NCBI GenBank assembly: GCA_003117195.1
Contig: BDSI01000003.1
Span: 1,416,491-1,480,490 of the forward strand
Reading direction: 5' to 3'
Length of the DNA stretch: 64,000 bases
DNA from: Eudorina sp. 2006-703-Eu-15
Lineage: Eukaryota > Chlorophyta > Chlorophyceae > Chlamydomonadales > Volvocaceae
Shown: positions 12,071 to 23,987 of the stretch, piece after piece
Layout of the letters: every line of letters begins with the position of its first letter
Numbering within the stretch: position 1 is the first letter of the stretch
The notes under the pieces: generated by a model
Seen by the model: only the letters and a program-made list of their open reading frames with translations
The model's database searches: none
Told to the model about the DNA's origin: nothing
Translations under genes and position numbers: made by a program

Positions 12071-12861
12071 TCACGGATTGCAGAAGTGCACGTTGTACTG
12101 CCGCGGGTCGGCCTTGGTGAGCGGCGTGCCGGGCGGGTTGGTGACCAGGGTCAAATGGTCCTGGAACACCACCGCCACCTCCAGCATGCTGCCAAACTTC
12201 TCCGGGGGTCCGATGATGTCCAGCCCCAGCGGAAGGCCCTTGGGTGCAGAGGCGGTGGGCGTGCTGAAACCCATGGGCACCACCACGGACGGCCAGCCCG
12301 CGTAGGGACCCATGACGGTGGGCCCGAACTCCAGGGGCGTGATGCCGGGCTGCGACTGGTTGAAGGGGAAGAACGACCAGGTGGGCGAGATGAAGGCGCT
12401 GCAGTTGCCACCGCTGGCCAGCAGCGCATGCAGTGCGGACTGTAGCTCCGAACGCTGTTCATCGTACTTTGCTTCCACGTCACACTTCTGCTTGCAGTAG
12501 GCCTCGTAGCTGAGGCCATCTGGGTTTTTGATGGCCTGGTTCAGGCGCGCCACGAAGTCCGGGTGCAGCAGCGGCGAGGCGGCCATGTCCTTGGCGGAGC
12601 GCACGGGCGAGCCGGGGCCGAAGCGCGTGGGGTCGGAGAAGTAGGTGTCCCAGGACCACGCCTCGCACGCGGACAAACACGTGGTGCGTGCCGCGCTCAT
12701 GCCCAGGAAGCGGGGCATCACCTGCGGCAAGCGACAAGTTTTCCCTGTTACTGAAAGAAACTCAATGATACATGCAAGGAACAGAAGGCGATACTGTAGA
12801 TCTGTGAGCCGTACCAGAAAGAAAGAAACAAAGAAAAAAGGAACAAAGAACGCAAGTAACA

Positions 12862-12892
<31 letters not shown>

Positions 12893-15800
12893 GAAGAAAG
12901 ATTGTTTGGTGGATACCTGAGTCTGCAAGAACATGAGCGCAGCCATGGGATCGGCGGGCACGACGCGCTCCACGGTAGCTCCTGCGGCGCGCAGGATCTC
13001 GATGGCGCGGTTGGTGAGCGCCAGGGCCTCGGGGTCCACAATGAAGTTGGGCGGCAGGGGGGCTGGCGGGGGCTGGGGCACCGGCTGCGAGGGTGAGGTT
13101 TTGAAGGGAGGCCAGGTAAGGGTCAAAAGGGTCTGCCGAACATGGCACGCTTCCTTGCCTTAGCTGGCCAGAAGCAAAGGCACACGAACGGCAAGCCAAG
13201 GTATACAACCGGCAAGCAATATGAAGACGCCTCCGTGGCCACTAGTCTATCCAGCCACCCCGCCTTATCCCAGATAGATGCTGCACGCTTATGCACCAAG
13301 CAAGCATGTCAGGAACGGGCAAGAGAATGCGGGGCAAAATCCCCCTCTGCCCTGCGGGGCAAAAATCCTCTCTGCCCGCCCATCCTGTCTAAACTTTGCC
13401 AAAACGGCAGAACCTCGAGCCTCAGAACCTCGAGCCTCAGAACCTCGAGCCCCCTCCCATGACCCCTCCCAAGACCCCTCCCAAGACCCCTCCCATGACC
13501 CCTCCATGACCCCTCCTGTGACGCCTCCCATGACCCCTCCATGACCCCCCCCACCTCAAAGATGTTGAAGTAGCAGAGCGCCTGGCCCTCCAGGTTGCGC
13601 TTCTTGGACACCGAGCGGTAGTAGTTGGTCTTGGCCAGAACGTCGTACATCAGCACGGCGTCACGGGCGCGGCGCGCGATGGGTCCCGGGGCGTCCTACA
13701 ACGAACGCCACGCAGCATTATTCAAAGGAAGCGTTGGCAAAAACGGAGTGGCGAGCGACCCGACGACAGCAGCCGTTGCTAGCCGGAGCAGCCATGCAGG
13801 TGCACGCCGAGTGTATGTAGTGGGCGTGGTGGGGTTAATTTGGTGGGGTCCGCTGAGAGCCCGAGATTGTATTGTATGAGCAGAGAGCAGAAAGCCCATT
13901 CCAACGTGGCCTCAGGCTCGCCGTGATCCCCGACAGCGGCGACGGGCCTTGCCTGCTTGTAAAAAGAGGGAAGTTCGCCGTTCTCCGGGATAGCGCCCAG
14001 AGGGGAGCGGATGCCTGCGGAGTGGTTTGTGCAGGGGAGGTGAGGGAGGAGGCGTGATCAGGCGCACAGGGACGACACGGCCCAAGCCCGTGCACGAGGC
14101 CAAGCGGGACCAGATAGATGAGGGTTGGGCACAACGCGGTGGTGCCGACTTCATCAGCCTGGGCAATGGCACGATGAGGGAGCTGCCTCGCTGGAGGCAG
14201 GCAGGCAGGCAGGCAACTGGACGGAGCGGAGCCCACGGGGCGTGGGGCCAGGCTCACCCACAACATTGTTAGCAGAGGCAGGGCCCTGGATGGAGCCGCC
14301 GGTGTCTGAGCCAGTGCCCACCACGGCCAGGCCGGCGGACACGGCCGCTGCACTGCCACCGCTTGAGCCGTCGGTCGTGTAGTTGCCCACACCCGGCGCA
14401 CCTACGCAGGTCAGGGAGCGCACATGTGACGACTTACAGAGTAAGACTAGTAGGTGAAAGGACAGGCCGACCGCACTCGCTCAGACATGCAACTAAGACT
14501 GCAACCCATGGTTGGACCGACATGCTCAGCAATGCAAGGGTTTAACTGCTGCTGAGCGTAGGGAACGCAGCAGGGGGCCATGCTCAGCTATGCAAACGTG
14601 CAGCGGTGTGTTGTGACCCTTCTTAACCAAAGACGCTTGCAAGCTGATGCTACCGATTTCGGATCACTCCAGGACCACTACAACCTGGTCGCCAGGCCCG
14701 CCCCTGCGAGGCACCGCCGCGGGCGTGCACGGGGTTCGTGGGGCTGCACTCACCGAAGGGGTTCATGGCGGCGCCACCCACCTCGCTAGCACTGGTGGAG
14801 CCTGTGGCGTCGCGCGGCCAGCCCTCCGCCAACTGGGCCATGTTTGCCTAGGGGGCACACGGGCAGAGGGGCACACGGGCACAAAGGTGCGGGGTGAGGT
14901 GGATGTGGAGGGGAAATGCAGGATGAAGCGGTCACCTAAGCACACGGAGCTAAAGAACCCACTCTGCCAGGGCGTGGCCCGTAGTGCTCTGAAGGCTGAG
15001 CGTGCCGCGAAACTGGGCTTGTCATGAAGTCATGCAGAAGACTTGCAAAGGAGTGTGTCTGTGTGGCGTGCACCGCAAGGTCCTTGCGGTGCACGAGGGG
15101 CGATGGATGGCCTCACCTTGCCAATCAAGACAGCGCCGGCTGCTTTGAGGCGGGCCCAGATGTCCCCATCCTTGAGAGGAATCTGGTTGGCGAGGGCGAG
15201 GGCGCCGGCGGTGGTGGGCAGACCTGCAGAGGTAGGGGTTAGCCCAACTCGAGCAATTGATGGCGCCTAGATGACACAGCCACGATCAGCCAAGAGCCAA
15301 TATCACCTTCAGAAATCATGGTCTCAATAATAGGCGAGGCAAGGCGCTGCAGTGCCCGCCGCAAGTACCCCATGCACCCTGCCCTTGCTGGTGTCGAGCC
15401 GTCAGCGACATTGACCTCTCAATCATTACCTACCCGCAACATCCTGGTTGTCCTTCACAAGCACTGGGGTGCAGTGCAGGGTGCCCTTCAAGCGCTTCTT
15501 GGCTGCGTTCCGGGGATTTAACGAGTTGGTAGCGGTGGCAAGCATACGAGGTTACAGGATCACGAGATCATGCCGAACGCTCCCCGACATTGACGTTGAA
15601 ATAACAGTGACAAAGCAAATTTTGTGCGAGCGAGGCGTCACTGCCTGCTTGATGTGAAGTTACTGGCAAGGTCACACCCGCGTGGTTCATGCAAAAAACG
15701 CACTTTTTAAAAAAGAATCAAGGCGTCTGGCATGGTCAAGGGCGCTAGCCTCCTGTATCGAGATAAAGGCCTTGAGGTTGGCGTTGTAAGTCTTCGCACG

Positions 15801-15986
15801 CCGCAAGTAGGTCGAGACAATTTCTACGCATGTCGTGTAGTTGGCCTGTAACGCGCGCTGTAGTTCAATAATGTCGCTGCCTCCGTAAGGGCAAATTGGG
15901 GCGTAAGGAGTCGCAAACACAAGCGAGCTCCCGCATGCTAAGACAAGCGCCGTAAGCGCGGCGTGTAAATAAACATTGCTCGGCAT
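12071..15986 (-). CDS. secreted amidase (amidase-signature family), eight exons found
   Basis: Exons, in order of transcription: 15986-15704, 15502-15434, 15223-15117, 14847-14754, 14401-14258, 13695-13555, 13084-12917, 12721-12071. All joins use GT-AG and keep phase except between exons 5 and 6, where one short exon (length 2 mod 3, about 60-70 bp) is missing from my model. That exon should carry the conserved LRPT segment. Residues 1-25 form a signal peptide (hydrophobic ALTALVLACGSSLVFA). The catalytic Lys is in PVLVKDNQD (about K111). The signature GSSGGSAAAVSAGLA follows, with cis-Ser about S197, and the nucleophile is in DTGGS (about S221). Family members hydrolyse the amide bond of small amides or fatty-acid amides; the substrate cannot be told here. 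Later pieces DAPGPIARRARDA and the C-terminal PYAGWPSVVVPMG...LPLGLDIIGPP also fit the family. Placement outside the cell or in the secretory route is inferred from the signal peptide. Confidence 0.88.
12818..12900. repeat. (GAAA)n microsatellite in an amidase intron
   Basis: Imperfect, then perfect GAAA repeats lie just inside the donor of the intron between amidase exons 7 and 8. On the coding strand this is a long TTTC pyrimidine tract. Confidence 0.9.
13450..13550. repeat. CCCCTCCCATGA-type minisatellite in an amidase intron
   Basis: Short units such as ACCCCTCCCAAG, ACCCCTCCCATG and ACCCCTCCATG repeat about eight times next to the donor of amidase exon 6. They follow a shorter CCTCGAGCCTCAGAA repeat at about 13410-13450. 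Confidence 0.8.
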
Positions 15987-17140
15987 TTTTCCGCTTCTCA
16001 GGAACGCCCGAACTTTCAGCTCAGCTCATGTAACTCTCTTAACTCTCTGTACATGAAACGCGAAACGAGGCCTTATGAGCATCCCGGTATATGCGGGCCG
16101 TTTACATATGCAGAAAATACGTTATATCTGTCGTAATTAGAAAGCATCGTTACAAGGGGGACCAGCAATTAAGCTGCTTGCTCGCCGTACAGGCGCAGAC
16201 GGACTTAATTAGGAAGCATCATTACGGAAGTCCGGGGAGGCTGGGGGCTTTCGATTGGGGCCCCCGACCGCTAGTCCCCCGACGCCCACGGCTCTCTTCA
16301 CGTGTCCGACTGCGCGGGCATACGGTGCTCGCATACGGTAGTGTTCGACCGTGTGTAGGACCCATTGTACGGTCCGTTTGTTGGTCCCATTCTTTGCCTA
16401 CACTCACTAGAAGTTACACGGCGCATGAGTTAGCACCGCCGTACCGTTGATATTGCTGGCTTTCCTTGGCTCGAAGGCCAGTGAACGGAATGCTCTGCAG
16501 GAAGCAAGCGTGAGTTATGCAATCGTTAAGAGTTGCTGCGACAGAAGAGAACGTATGGCCGAGACCGTTGCTAATGCATGACCTGGCAGTTCAGATTGAC
16601 GAAAGGGGCGGCGTCAGGGCAAGTTCCTAGAGAGTTGTGAAACGCGAGGACGCCAGGTCCTCATCGTGGGGTAGAGCAGGGGAGGCAGGGGAGGGCATGG
16701 TTGTGGGCAATCTGCATGCGTCGTCTCTTGTCCCACTTTGAGGGGGGAACCCTCTCCCCCGGGGGAATGCGGCCTCGAAACAGCTAGTTCGCTAGTTGCC
16801 TTTTGTCCTGCTACAGTGGACACGAATATCAAGTGCCGCAGCAGACTCTCGGCGCCAAACGCACCAACTAGGTAGCAGTCATTTGTTAGAGCCTCAAAGC
16901 GCGGGATGCGGACGGATCAACCACGGGGGAGAATCGATCATGGGGCACAGCGTGTTGCGTGCCGGGCACGTCTAAGCGACCGACCATTAAAAGTGCACAG
17001 AGCGATCACCGAGCCATGCACACTGTGCCGTACAACCACCTCAGGGCTATTCGGAGCACATAGCTCCTTGAGCGCAGTCGCCATCGCCGGTTGGGATGAA
17101 GGGTAGCTAGCAGTCACGGGGGAGGAGGGTTGCTACAACC
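15987..17140. other. intergenic: amidase 5' flank and no further gene
   Basis: The first few hundred bases must contain the amidase promoter and 5' UTR, which read to the left. I see no clear TATA box. Open frames here are short and lack motifs or splice support. Confidence 0.4.
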
Positions 17141-17356
17141 ATGGCCGACGAGGGCACTTGCTGCCAGGCCTGCTACACCACCCCTGCCTGCCTCTACTGG
17201 GACTACGAGCGGAGCACGCGCACCTGCCGCCTCAAGCCCGACCAGGGCGGCGCAGTCCCTGCCGGCCAGACCCTCCGTGTCCACACCCGAGCGGTGGGGA
17301 ACGTGGCAAGGACCTACGTTAGCTGGCCCATGTGGCAGGGACCAAGCTATCAATGA
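17141..17356 (+). CDS. small Cys-rich PAN/apple-like exon or gene fragment
   Basis: An ATG-started frame of 71 codons reads MADEGTCCQACYTTPACLYW and continues with a region containing TCRLKPDQGG before a stop. The CC.AC...PAC..W spacing, followed about 15 residues later by C.LK, resembles one PAN/apple module as found in extracellular algal proteins. It could be a whole small protein, one exon of a larger gene whose other exons I cannot find, or a gene relic. No signal peptide precedes it. The function is not known; PAN modules usually bind protein or carbohydrate. Confidence 0.4.
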   Translation: MADEGTCCQACYTTPACLYWDYERSTRTCRLKPDQGGAVPAGQTLRVHTRAVGNVARTYVSWPMWQGPSYQ

Positions 17357-17376
17357 ATTGATGGATACGTAATGAG

Positions 17377-17432
17377 ATGAATGGAATGGATGATGAATGG
17401 AATGGATGATGAATGGAATGGATGATGAATGG
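17377..17432. repeat. 16-bp tandem repeat, GAATGGAATGGATGAT
   Basis: Three and a half near-perfect copies of GAATGGAATGGATGAT directly follow the stop codon of the PAN-like frame. Confidence 0.9.
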
Positions 17433-18714
17433 ATCCAGGGGCGGGAGGGTCGCAGTGCCGTGTGTAGTAATTACCTGCAGTACAGCGCACATCCTGCAGT
17501 ACATCCTAATAATAATAACAGCGCACGCAACACCCAAACCTGGAAGTGGCAGGCCTGAAACGTTGCTGGAACGAATACATGATGTACAGTCACAGCTTAC
17601 ATATAGCTTGCATGCACAATCATGTATCAAATACATCTGTGCGGTACAGTAGGTGCTGCTCATACATACCGGTACATGTGCCGCTTTCTCCTGCCATCCG
17701 GGATACATGTACAGATATCGTACGTACGACATGCACATTCACAAGTTCGCGTCCCCGGTGGCTGTGGTCCTGCGCTCGTCGTCACATCTTCTGGCTGTCC
17801 CGCCCGCAGGCTCCCACACCCTGGGAAAAGATTTCCTTCGTATTTCGCTCCGATTTTGTTAGGGCGCCTGTGGGGTCACGTACGTTACAACGCCGAACGT
17901 CGTAATGCGTGCCTACTTTCGTTCCTGCACGCATGGCGAGTGGCGCGGTTTCGCTTTTGCGGTAGTGTGTGGTGAGGAGGATACGGCTGTCACCGATGAT
18001 CCACGGAGTTCACTGTAACATCATAGATGATGGCCAGGTATGGCGTACCGGGCGTACCAACGTGCTAGGGTGAAGGACACCGTCCCAGTGCAAATGTGAT
18101 ATCAGAATCCTCTTAGCGCTCCGCAGGGTGAGTGCAGCACGGTGCGACGGTGGTTCAAACGTATGGCAACGCTTGGAACGCAACGAAGTCCTGTCGTTTC
18201 CAGGGTGCAGTGAAAAGTTTGTAACCTGAGATGAAGTCAACTGTCGTATTACGCCAGCTGCTGTATTTGCGACGACGGCTTCCGGTTCTCCTTGCCTCCG
18301 ACCGTGATCCAGCTAGCTCCGAATATGGTTTCCAGGCGGTAACGAACGTTACTAATCGATTGAAGCGCGGCCCATCAGTGGCTGTAAACCTCCTTTATAT
18401 AAGTTGCACTAGTACTGACGTTTGTGTATCCGCCCAAGCAGTTTTGGCCCACCCTTGACGTCTGCCATTGAATGGTAACCACAGTCCAAAGCAATCCATT
18501 TCTAGTTCCATTGTACAAGTCTACAAGTGCGTTGCTGCGTGTAACTTTGACTCTTCACAGACGATGTTTCTCCGCCAGCCAACTGCTGGTCTGGACCGTT
18601 GGGGCCGCGGCCAAGGAAGCATACATCGCCCATCAAGCTAAGATTATGATACTGCATCACCTTTACTTTTGACGTTAGGTGCGGCGGTTCAAGCTTCGGG
18701 TAGTGCCTAAGCTT
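17433..18714. other. intergenic stretch, probable 5' flank of the next gene
   Basis: I see no supported gene. Base composition is more balanced than in the flanking coding DNA. The right end should hold the promoter and leader of the gene starting at 18715, but I can point to no specific element. Confidence 0.4.
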
Positions 18715-21700
18715 ATGGCACCTTCGACACGGACTCGGCCCTTTTCAGCATCCTCGGCGTCCACGGCGCGGACGAATGGATCCATCACATCCTACTTCAC
18801 TGACCGCACTGGAATCCTCGGGCTGGAAGGCCCGTCAAAATCGGACCGCCCCCTGCCGGACCTCCTAAACCTGGCGATTGATGCTGCGCACCAAAGGTCA
18901 GTTCTCGCAAATTCACAGTCAACAAATCAGCAATCGCCACGGCCACACACGTAGCTCCAATGACGGCACCAGGGCCCTTAACAACAGCCCGATGGACATG
19001 AAGGTCCAAGGCCAGAAAGTTACCACGCGTCGGTTTCCCCGTGCCGCTAGACTTTTGGTCTCCCTCGCGCCACGACCCGTCCCCCGTCCCCCGTCCTTCC
19101 AACTTCCAAAGAACAACACACCAGCTCATCCCTACCACTACCCATGCACCTCCCGCCCCGCCTCCGCCCCATCTGTCCCCCATCTCCGCCGTTCCTCGCT
19201 CCACAGCCATGAGAGCCGCAAAGCCCTGCACCCGGCCACCAGCGCCTACGCGCTGTTCAAGCAGCGCGTGTCAAGCGGCGGCGGTGCTGCCGCCGCCGCC
19301 GCCGCCGGCGGCAACCCTGCGCCATCCGCCGGCCTGGAGGGCTCACGGTCCGCGGGCAGTCCCACGGGTCACAGCTCCATGGCAGTGTTCGCATGGCACG
19401 ACTCCACGCCCAGATCCGATCGGATCTCCCCAGCTGCTCCTGCTGCGCCGCGCGGTGCCTCCACCAGTGCTTCCGCCGCCGCCGCCGCCGGAGGCGGAGG
19501 CACAGGCGGAGGCGCAGGCAGGGGGCCCCGCGGGCCCTCGCCGCTGGGCTTGCGCGGCTCCGCCAGTCTGCCCGCCCAGCACTTCTTCTCCGGTGTGGAC
19601 TCCGCGACGGCGGCGGCGGCGGCGGCGGCAAAGCCCAGCGCAAGAGCGTCGGCGACGGATGGGTTGGGGATCTGTACATCGGCGCCAGCGGCTATGGTAA
19701 GTCGAGTCGCCAAGGGGCCCAAGGGGGAAACGCCCGCGGCCGAGCTGACGGCCGCGTCGGGGACGGGTGGGACCAAACAGCAGCAGCAGCAGCAACAGCG
19801 CCGTGCGCCGAAGGGCCACGACTACGCGTATCTGCGGATGGCAGCCGCGGAGGGTTACTGGGGCGTCAAGGCGGCCTCGGAGGGCCGTACACCGGAGGGG
19901 AGGCCGACGGGCGGCGGCGGTGGCGGCGCCGCGGGGGCGAGCTCCATAAGGCCCTCCACGACCGCGACGGTGCCGACGAGCACTCACCCGCGGACGAGCA
20001 CGACTGGCGGCGGGCCCATGGGGTCCAGTACGGCAGATACGACAGTCGTAGGGATGGCGGCGGCGGCAGCTGCCGCTGCGCAGGAAGACAGCCAGCTGGC
20101 TGTACGGCGGGTGAAGAGCGCGACCAGCGCCGGCGGCGCCACGGCGACGGAAAGCGCTTGGGGCCTGGCGTCATCGGTCGGGACGTCGTACGGCGGGTCC
20201 CGGCATGTCCAGCGATCGGATGTGGTGGCCAGGGCGCTCTCTGCCTGGGAGGGCGTTGAGCTTGAGGTGGGGTATTGCGGGTGTGTGGGTTTCGCGTGTG
20301 TGAGGACCTGCCTGCCCGGGTGGGGAAGTGACGGCAGGCTAGCGGATTTTAAACGTAATAAGTTGGGTGGAGCCAGGTTAGTAACATGATAGCTTGTGAT
20401 GGAGCTGTTTTGTCGCACTCGATAGTACATGCCGTACAAGCAAAGTTTTTGTCGCCTGCAAGAGGGTCTGGGTTTACACGCTGATACGATTTGTGCGGTG
20501 CTGTTGTGCAGGTGGTGTGTTTGTACGACAGCAACTTCCAAACCGCCAACCGTCAGGGCCAGCACGGCGTGCCGGTGCGCGTGCCGGCACCCACACACAT
20601 CGGGCCGGTGTCGTACCTGTACAGGTACGACAATGTGGGTTATTGTGGTCGTCTGCCGACACACCTGGCTCCACGCGCAGCAACATGTTAATGCAATCGT
20701 ACACATTTGTCGTACAGGTGGTACTGCAAGCGAGCGACCCAGTTCCGAAGCCCCATCACGGCAGCGGATCTCCCTGATGCGCCCACCATGCCGTCCGAGG
20801 AGGAGCCGTGGAAGACAATACCCGCTACTGCCAGCGCCAGTGTCGGCAGTAGCACGCCGCGCGGCGGCAGCAGCCGACCGGCCAGCGCGGGGGCCAACGG
20901 CGGCGGCGGCGGCGGCGGCAGCGCGGCAGCCGTCGCAGCGGCCGGCGGCGGCACCGCCTCGTGGCTCCGAAAAGCCACGACGCTGCGGGATCACGGCGGG
21001 CCGGGCATCATAGCGTACGACGGCTCTGTTGTACGGGTCAGCCCCGTCAGCACCGCTGGCGCTAGCGTCATCGGCGGCAGCGGCGGCGGCGGCCTTTCTA
21101 CCCGGCCGGATCGGGAGCCGACGAGCAGCGGCCGACGTCTCAACACGAGCTTGGACCCCGTCATCAGCCTCTTAGAGCTCATTGAAATGCTCGAGGATCT
21201 GGAGGTAAGGCCCTCGTGGCCCAGCGCAGGTCTCAAATCCTGGGGCGAGGCAGGGCGTAGACAGGGGCCGTGATGGATTTCGAGGGGTGCGGACTTGCAA
21301 GGCGGAGACGCAGAACTTGCTCGCTACGGCACATGCCGTACTAGGCACGGTGGGCGTGTGTGTTGGATGTAGGGGTCGGGTCCAGCATTGTTGATCGGAT
21401 CCTGGAGGGCTTAGCCTCTCTGGGGGGGAGAGTCAAGGGTTTCGGAGCCGGGCCGTCATGCGGTGCTGCTCTGATAGGTTGCACACCGATCCATATGGCC
21501 GCACATGCCACCTATCCCTCTAGAGGAACGCTCGTCGTCGACATCTGCTGTCCTAAGTGACGGGGCCCGGGACCGAGTCACCGAGTCACCTAGACCGCGA
21601 GGCCCACTCCCGCTTGCCGGCTGCGGTGGGCGCTGCAGGTGGTACCCCAGTTGGCGTCACGAGTGGACATCACCAGGATGTTCAACGCCGCTGCCGCCGC

Positions 21701-21910
21701 CGCCGCCGCCGGAACAGCAGCCGCCGCCGGAACCGCCGGAGCCGGTAGAACCGCCGCCGGGACCGCCGGTGGAACCGCTCACACAGCGCCGATGGGGCCC
21801 GCGATGGGATCGCAGATCCCCGCCAGCAGCTATAGCTTCCGCGCCGGCAAAGTGCCTCCTCGGCCGCCGCCGCCGTCGCCGCCGCCGCCGACGACGACGA
21901 CGCGGTCATG

Positions 21911-21949
<39 letters not shown>

Positions 21950-23987
21950 GCCGCCAGCGGCCGCGGCGGCGTCGGCGGGTCGTCAAACGGCGTCGGCGTC
22001 GGTGGGCAGGCGGCGACCCGGCAGTGCCGCCGCGGCGTCCAGCAACGGTAACATGGACCCATGGGTCGCGACACTGACCGCAATCTACGGCAGCAGCAGC
22101 AGCAGCAGTTGCAAAACCGGCAAGGCCAGCGCCAGTGCGGCGGCACAGGGCGCCAAGTCGCGGCCCTCCTCGGCGCCGCGGACGGCCAGCAAGCATGCGG
22201 GCGGCGGCGGCGCCGCCGCCGCCGCCGCGAATGACGTCGTCATCCCCCGGGTGACGCCGCATGCCGAGGAGGTCCGCTTCCCGGTGTTTAAGGACATTCT
22301 GGTTCGGTTGGCGGTTGCGATTGCCTGCACGGAGACGACGCAACCAACCAGAAGGCTGGCCGCGTCGGCTTCGACGGCGTCGCTGAATGTGCCGTCCGCG
22401 CCGACGACCGCGGGCGGGGGCGGCGGCGCCGCAGCCGGTGCGTCGCAGTACGGATGGGGTCGTACCATGTCGGTGGAGGAGGCGTCGGCGGCTGTACGAC
22501 GTCTGTTGGAGCGGTGGCAGTTGTACCGCAACGACGTGCGGGACCTGAAGCACCGTTTGGATCAGTTGGCCCGCGTCGCCAAGGACCACGGCGTACGGCG
22601 GCACGCGAACCGAATGCGGTACATTGCCGTACCGTCCCCTGTCGAGGCGGCGCAGGATGTGGAAGTAGCGCCGGACGCATCGCCGGCGCCGCCGGGCGCG
22701 CCGCCGGGCCTGCCCGGTCGGCCGCCGCCGCCGTGGAGCATCCTGGCGGCGTTGCCGGCGCCGTCGTACTTGACCGCAATCCTGACGGAGGAAGACAAAG
22801 GCGACGAAGAGGTGTACCGGCCTGCTTGGCGGGAGTTCGGGGCTGTAGCACTGGAGCTTGGGGTGCTACAGCCAGGGGAGCTGCGCAGGTGCAGGCTGCT
22901 GCTGCACAACCGCGGGCTGTACACGTTGTCCGTACAGATCGACGCGGCCGACGCGCCGTTCTGTGACGTGTCCCACGTGGGACTGCATGCCGTACCGCCC
23001 GGCATGCCGTTCCGCGTCGACGTGACCGTTCGGCTGTACGACCTGGGCGAGATCGTGGGTGAGCTGCGGCTGCGGTACAACTCCAACCAGGACCGGCGAG
23101 AGGGGGAGGTTGTCGTACCGGTGTACGGTATGGTGTGCCCGTTGACCGTCGCCGCGGCGCAGGCGCGGACGCGGCCGCACTCGGCTTCGGAGCGATCGGC
23201 TCTGGCGGTGAAGGCGAAGGCGGAGCCGGTGCCGCGCGCCGTGACGGCGGCGGCGCTGGCGGCGGCGCCGATGGGTCACTGCGGCACACCGCGACGGCGA
23301 CCGTCGTCCGCGTCGTCATCGTCGCCGCCGCCACCCGCGCTCTCGGCGTCATCGTCGTACTTGACTGGCTACGGACGCAGCAGCTTCTTGGCGGACGTTC
23401 CGATGAAGTCGTGTCATGGTACGGCAAGTACGGCAGCTGTGCCGTACATTCAGGCAGCGTCCGCCTTGACGGCGGCGGGAGTGGCGGCGGCTGGCGCGAA
23501 GGTGGACCATTCAGCGGCTCCGAAAACGCAGTCGAGCGTCCAATGGTCGGGTCCTGAACAGGAAGCCCATCCGCCAGATGACGAGATTGTCGTACATGAC
23601 GAGCGGCGCAGCGACGACGCCAGTGGCGGCGGCGGTGATGAACGTAATCTGATTGAGGGCTGGAGGAACGCCGCCGCCGCCGCGAATCTGGAGGCCGGGC
23701 CAGACGAGTCGGAGGCAGTAGCTAGGCAAGCTGCTACTGCTGCTACTGCTACTGCTACTGCTGCTGCTGGCGGCACAGCGGATGGCGCTACAGCCAGCAT
23801 CGGGGAGCCGACGGTTGAGGTGTGGCCCGAGGCGGCGGAGGCGGCGTGGGAGGAGTATGACGCCGCGGCGGCGGCGGCAGCGGCGTTGGTAGGGGCTGTG
23901 GACGACGACAACCGATTCGATGACGGGAACGAGCCCCGGATATCGTTTTTCCTTGGGTCCGAGGAGCCGGCGGCCCAGAATAGTTAG
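18715..23987 (+). CDS. large Ala/Gly-rich protein of unknown function, possible ciliary type
   Basis: Five exons join in phase with GT-AG sites: 18715-18896, 19207-20266, 20512-20624, 20718-21204, 21639-23987. They total 1397 codons including the stop. The start is the first ATG in the frame. Much of the protein is low-complexity Ala, Gly, Ser and Gln, with a Gln tract near residues 704-718. Ordered islands are ALHPATSAYALFKQRVSS (about 67-85), a segment spanning the exon 3/4 join with YDSNFQTANRQGQHGVPV and LYRWYCKRATQFRSP, and ISLLELIEMLEDLE running over the exon 4/5 join into VVPQLASRVDITRMFN. Further on are FPVFKDILVRLAVAIACTE, VRRLLERWQLYRNDVRDLKH, and a beta-rich stretch at about 1036-1116 (HNRGLYTLSVQIDA...GELRLRYNSN) resembling an ASH/MSP-like Ig fold. 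The helical islands split by homopolymers recall EF-hand-like modules of flagellar proteins; that is inference. No UGUAA signal was seen close downstream. Confidence 0.75.

Noticed and set aside
13835..13920. Candidate missing amidase exon reading LRPRW...TISGSQ on the minus strand
   Set aside because: The residues resemble the family, but the only nearby acceptors give a stop or the wrong phase, and there is no donor after the GSQ codons.
19041..20259. Long alternative frames on both strands over exon 2 of the 18715-23987 gene
   Set aside because: Arg/Pro-rich shadow frames of GC-rich alanine and glycine codons; they lack the splice-phase agreement of the chosen frame.
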